In this document: piece after piece, positions 23,061-25,863 of the stretch
How the letters are laid out: each line of letters starts with the position of its first letter
Numbering within the stretch: the first letter of the stretch is position 1
Assembly (NCBI GenBank): GCA_947463395.1
Contig: CANHRV010000005.1
Span: forward strand, 1-25,863
DNA: 25,863 bases
Reading direction: 5' to 3'
Source: Opitutia bacterium
GTDB taxonomy: Bacteria; Verrucomicrobiota; Verrucomicrobiia; Opitutales; UBA953
Notes under the pieces: model-generated
Told to the model about the DNA's origin: nothing
Seen by the model: the letters and a program-made list of their open reading frames with translations, nothing else
Database searches by the model: none
Made by a program: the position numbers and the translations under genes

Positions 23061-23897
23061 GTGAGGGTGAAGGAAAAAATCGATGATTTGCCAGTATTGG
23101 AGTTGAAACGTTTGCGAGTGGTTCGTGAAAGCAAGGTCATCCTAACAGGAGTTGATTGGGAGATTTTACCCAAACAACATTGGGTCTTATTGGGTCCTAA
23201 CGGTTCGGGTAAATCATCTCTCTTGGCCGCGCTCACTGGTTATCTTGCACCAACCTCGGGTAAAATCATTCTCTGGGGTCAAGTTTTCGGAGAAAGCGAT
23301 TGGCGTGAACTACGAAGAAAGATTGGGTATGTGAGTCCTGCGATTGCCTCATTGATACAACCTGTGGAAACAGCACAGGACATTGTGGCTGGCGGTGAAT
23401 TGGGTCAGATTAATTTGTGGAAACAGCCTTCACCAGCGGTGGTGCGTCGCGCTCGCACTATCCTCCGAAGATTGAAGATGGGAGGTTTAGCTTCTCGTGC
23501 TTGGGGGCATCTTTCTCAAGGCGAGAGACAAAAAGTTTTGCTCGCACGTGCGTTGGCAACACAGCCAAGCTTGTTGATATTGGATGAGCCCTGTGCAGGT
23601 TTAGATCCCGTGGCTCGTGAGGACTTCGTCCATTTTATGGATAGGGTGATAAAGCTTTTTCCTGCCTACCCCCTGATTTTAGTCACTCACCACGTTGAAG
23701 AAATCAGTCCACGATTTACTCATGGACTCTTTTTGCGAGGTGGTCGGGTACAGGCTCGGGGAGTTCTGTCGCACCTTTTAAGTTCGTCTGAGTTAACCAA
23801 ACTCTGGCAAAGAAAATGTAACCTGCAAAACCAAGGACGTCGCTGGGTTTTAACCTTTTCTGCTCGAAGCATTCGCCAAAAAAGGAAAAGAAATTAG
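23061..23897 (+). CDS. Stand-alone ABC ATPase
   Basis: A 278-residue ATP-binding protein with Walker A GPNGSGKS at 45-52, signature LSQGE at 151-155, Walker B LLILDEP at 171-177, D-loop GLD and switch histidine H210. The pattern WVLLGPNGSGKSSLLAALTG, together with no permease in the neighbourhood, resembles stand-alone ModF/YlmA-like ATPases rather than a known importer subunit. The C-terminal third after about 235 is basic and not typical of the core fold. The start is GTG 23061, supported by GAGGGAAG just upstream, the best Shine-Dalgarno in the window; a second GTG at 23067 would also work. Substrate or partner unknown. The CrtI-like gene follows 60 bases later. Confidence 0.88.
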   Translation: MRVKEKIDDLPVLELKRLRVVRESKVILTGVDWEILPKQHWVLLGPNGSGKSSLLAALTGYLAPTSGKIILWGQVFGESDWRELRRKIGYVSPAIASLIQPVETAQDIVAGGELGQINLWKQPSPAVVRRARTILRRLKMGGLASRAWGHLSQGERQKVLLARALATQPSLLILDEPCAGLDPVAREDFVHFMDRVIKLFPAYPLILVTHHVEEISPRFTHGLFLRGGRVQARGVLSHLLSSSELTKLWQRKCNLQNQGRRWVLTFSARSIRQKRKRN

Positions 23898-23957
23898 TCT
23901 GCTTGCTTTCGGCTTTCCCTGTCCCCCTGCTTTCTTTTACCAATTTCGTCCCCGCTT

Positions 23958-25448
23958 ATGCCTTCGCCTTTCGAAAATCTTCTACCTCGCTATGATGCCG
24001 TTGTTATCGGTGCAGGCTTAGGCGGAATGACGGCAGCCAATAACCTCGCGAAGTTTGGACGAAAGGTTCTTTTGTTGGAGCACCATTACCAACTCGGCGG
24101 ATTAGCTACTTTTTTTAAGCGTCCCAAAGGACATATTTTCGATATTTCGCTTCACGGTTTTCCTTACGGAATGATTAAGTCCACGCGTCGCTATTGGACG
24201 CCAGAAATTTCTCAACGCATCCACCAGTTAAAAGACGTTCGTTTTATTAATCCGGACTTCGAGGTAAAAACGACCTTCGATCGCCAAGATTTTACGCGAA
24301 TTTTGCAGGAGCGTTTTCGTTTACCCGCCGAGACCGTTGAAGCTTTCTTTAGTCATTTGCGGGAGATGAATTATTACGATAACGACCCGCGTACCACGCG
24401 CGAGTTGTTTGAACAATTTTTCCCTGGTCGCCCTGATGTGCAACGTTTGTTGCTCGAACCTATTGCCTATGCCAACGGCTCCACGTTGGATGATCCCGCG
24501 ATTACCTTTGGTATCGTTTTCTCCAATTTCATGTCCAAAGGGGTGTTCATTTTCCAGGGCGGGACGGACACGATGATTCAATTAATGACTGCGGAAATGA
24601 AGGCCAATGGCGTGGATATTCGCCGCAATGTTTTGGTGGAAAAAGTAATCATCGAAAAAGATACTAGCGGGCAACGCCGGGTCGTGGGAGTTAAGTTGCG
24701 TGGAACACGTTTGGGCGAAGAAGCAGAAGTGGCCTGTGCCACGGTGGTTTCGAATGCGAATATTAAAGATACGATTTTAAAACTCTCGGACACTTCGAGT
24801 TTTGATCCAAACTTTATTCAACAGGCGCAAGCGGTTCGTGTGAATACTTCTTCTTGCCAAGTCTACATGGGAGTGCGCGAGGGGGAGAGTATTCCTCCGA
24901 TTGGCGATTTAGTTTTCACTTCAGAGGCCAAGCCTTTCTCGAGTCGCGAATTAGTTGATTTTCACACGACTTCTCGCACCTATTCCGTCTATTACCCTGA
25001 TACACGCCCACACACTCGAACGCCACGTAACGCTGTGGTTACCTCAATTAATCAACGCTGGGAGGACTGGGCTCACCTTAACGAAGAGGATTATCAAAAG
25101 CATAAAGCTCGGATTATTGAAGAGTCATTACAGGGACTCGAAAAATACATTCCCGATATTCGTCAAAAAGTAGATTACCTCGAGGCGGCGACTCCTCGAA
25201 CCGTACAGCGATATGTGCGACACTGGGGTGGAACCTCTTTTGGTACTAAATTTGAAGGCTTAAAAGTTTCCATGGCATTACCCGAACAGGTTGGCGGATT
25301 TTTCCACGCGGGCAGTGTGGGTATCATTATGTCGGGCTGGTTAGGCACGATTAACTATGGTGTGATTGTTTCAGCTAAAGCGGATGCCTACTTGCGCAAT
25401 CCATCGGCTGGACCTCTGGGCGATGCTCAGGCCAGCCAGTCGCTTTAA
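23958..25448 (+). CDS. CrtI/phytoene desaturase-like FAD-dependent oxidoreductase
   Basis: A 496-residue protein with an N-terminal Rossmann FAD-binding motif GAGLGGMTAANNLAK (G18 onward), the acidic residue ending the second strand in LLLEHHYQLGG (E41), and a C-terminal FAD-contacting segment HAGSVGIIMSGWLGTINYGVI. This is the architecture of the carotenoid desaturase/isomerase (CrtI, CrtISO) group and of related amine-oxidase-like enzymes. The exact reaction is uncertain: no phytoene synthase or other carotenoid gene is visible nearby, so it may act on a carotenoid, another isoprenoid or an unrelated substrate. The ATG is preceded by a long pyrimidine-rich stretch with no Shine-Dalgarno. 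A hairpin lies just beyond its stop. Confidence 0.88.
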   Translation: MPSPFENLLPRYDAVVIGAGLGGMTAANNLAKFGRKVLLLEHHYQLGGLATFFKRPKGHIFDISLHGFPYGMIKSTRRYWTPEISQRIHQLKDVRFINPDFEVKTTFDRQDFTRILQERFRLPAETVEAFFSHLREMNYYDNDPRTTRELFEQFFPGRPDVQRLLLEPIAYANGSTLDDPAITFGIVFSNFMSKGVFIFQGGTDTMIQLMTAEMKANGVDIRRNVLVEKVIIEKDTSGQRRVVGVKLRGTRLGEEAEVACATVVSNANIKDTILKLSDTSSFDPNFIQQAQAVRVNTSSCQVYMGVREGESIPPIGDLVFTSEAKPFSSRELVDFHTTSRTYSVYYPDTRPHTRTPRNAVVTSINQRWEDWAHLNEEDYQKHKARIIEESLQGLEKYIPDIRQKVDYLEAATPRTVQRYVRHWGGTSFGTKFEGLKVSMALPEQVGGFFHAGSVGIIMSGWLGTINYGVIVSAKADAYLRNPSAGPLGDAQASQSL

Positions 25449-25451
25449 TGC

Positions 25452-25476
25452 AAAAAAAGGCCAGCGTTAGCTGGCC
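25452..25476. terminator. Terminator between CrtI-like gene and pyrophosphatase gene
   Basis: GGCCAGC (25459-25465) pairs with GCTGGCC (25470-25476) around GTTA. On the minus strand seven T follow (25452-25458), making it a strong terminator for the pyrophosphatase gene, 24 bases after its stop. The plus-strand direction lacks a T-tract, so its role for the CrtI-like gene is doubtful. Confidence 0.88.
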
Positions 25477-25500
25477 CTGAAAGAGGAATAAACGCTTCGT

Positions 25501-25863
25501 TTATTTGCTACGGTTGAGCGGAATGCGCATGCCGTAGAAGCTACGATACACGAACGCTAAAGCGATGACGAAGATGATGACGCCTAACGTGAGTTTTAGA
25601 CTCGATTCCATCTTCACCGCGATTTCGACGGCCAGTAAGCCGAAGAGCGTGGTAAATTTAATTACTGGATTGAGCGAGACCGAGGAGGTGTCTTTGAAAG
25701 GATCGCCTACCGTATCACCAACCACGGTAGCTGCGTGCAGAGGAGTGCCCTTAGCCTTGAGATCGACTTCCACAATTTTCTTGGCGTTATCCCAGGCGCC
25801 ACCAGCGTTCGCCATGAAAATAGCTTGGAACAGACCGAAGAAGGCCAAGCCCACCAAGTAGCC
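25501..25863 (-). CDS. hppA: Membrane-bound ion-translocating pyrophosphatase, C-terminal part (5' end outside window)
   Basis: The frame is open to the window edge; only the last 120 residues are visible. The segment GGAWDNAKK, followed by HAATVVGDTVGDPFKDTSS and LNPVIK, is a C-terminal hallmark of membrane pyrophosphatases, enzymes that hydrolyse pyrophosphate to pump H+ or Na+. Two to three hydrophobic helices follow, ending in a short basic tail (YGMRIPLNRSK). The residues that separate K+-dependent from K+-independent and H+ from Na+ pumps lie outside the window, so the subtype cannot be given. The gene is closed by the terminator at 25452-25476. Confidence 0.94.
   Translation of the reverse strand, partial: GYLVGLAFFGLFQAIFMANAGGAWDNAKKIVEVDLKAKGTPLHAATVVGDTVGDPFKDTSSVSLNPVIKFTTLFGLLAVEIAVKMESSLKLTLGVIIFVIALAFVYRSFYGMRIPLNRSK

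Overview
The window looks like ordinary chromosomal DNA of a Verrucomicrobiota-type bacterium, possibly Opitutae. This assignment is inferred from gene style and is not proven. The pointers are a lysine-rich-tailed DksA-like protein next to lspA, a cysteine-less FmdB-like protein, a GldA/GldF/GldG plus DUF4340 ABC operon, a membrane pyrophosphatase, and protein sequences that read like that phylum. Base composition is even (about half G+C). I see no insertion sequence, integrase, prophage or CRISPR array. Thirty-three genes tile the window densely: 32 protein genes (two cut by the window edges) and one tRNA. All intergenic gaps are under 300 bases.

Layout. (1) 1-2301 (+): the 3' part of a YgfZ-type folate-binding protein, then a class I fumarase. 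(2) 2335-8191 (-): a tight five-gene operon read right to left, MscS-type channel, GldA-like ATPase, GldF-like permease, GldG-like protein and DUF4340 protein. It ends in a strong terminator, and an isolated nuoA starts directly behind that terminator. (3) 8273-11524 (+): trpS followed by two unrecognised genes, one a membrane/coiled-coil/acidic protein and one exported, closed by a terminator shared with a small convergent membrane-protein gene (11574-11837, -). (4) 12022-17099 (+): ileS, DksA-like gene, lspA and flavin reductase, nearly without gaps. (5) 17096-18384 (-): a degenerate RluA-family protein, rpsT and tRNA-Tyr. (6) 18528-21278 (+): a tight cluster of DCC-family thiol protein, small lipoprotein, two oligopeptide-type permeases and an FmdB-like protein. 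(7) 21362-22965 (-): rpsP, and upstream of it trmD-rplS, with no rimM. (8) 23061-25448 (+): a lone ABC ATPase and a CrtI-like FAD oxidoreductase. (9) 25501-25863 (-): the C-terminal end of a membrane-bound pyrophosphatase.

Most of this is housekeeping: translation (trpS, ileS, rpsT, rpsP, rplS, trmD, tRNA-Tyr), central metabolism and energy (fumarase, NuoA, pyrophosphatase), and lipoprotein processing (lspA). The less ordinary signals are a recurring loss of metal-ligand or catalytic residues: the zinc ribbon of IleRS, the zinc finger of the DksA-like protein, the FmdB-like protein without a cysteine ribbon, and the RluA-like protein without its aspartate. Nearly all start codons also lack a Shine-Dalgarno sequence and follow G-poor leaders. 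Two genes begin only a few bases behind an intrinsic terminator. I did not find a clearly new defence or mobile system. The best candidates for undescribed biology are the MscS plus Gld-type ABC operon and the two-gene unit behind trpS.
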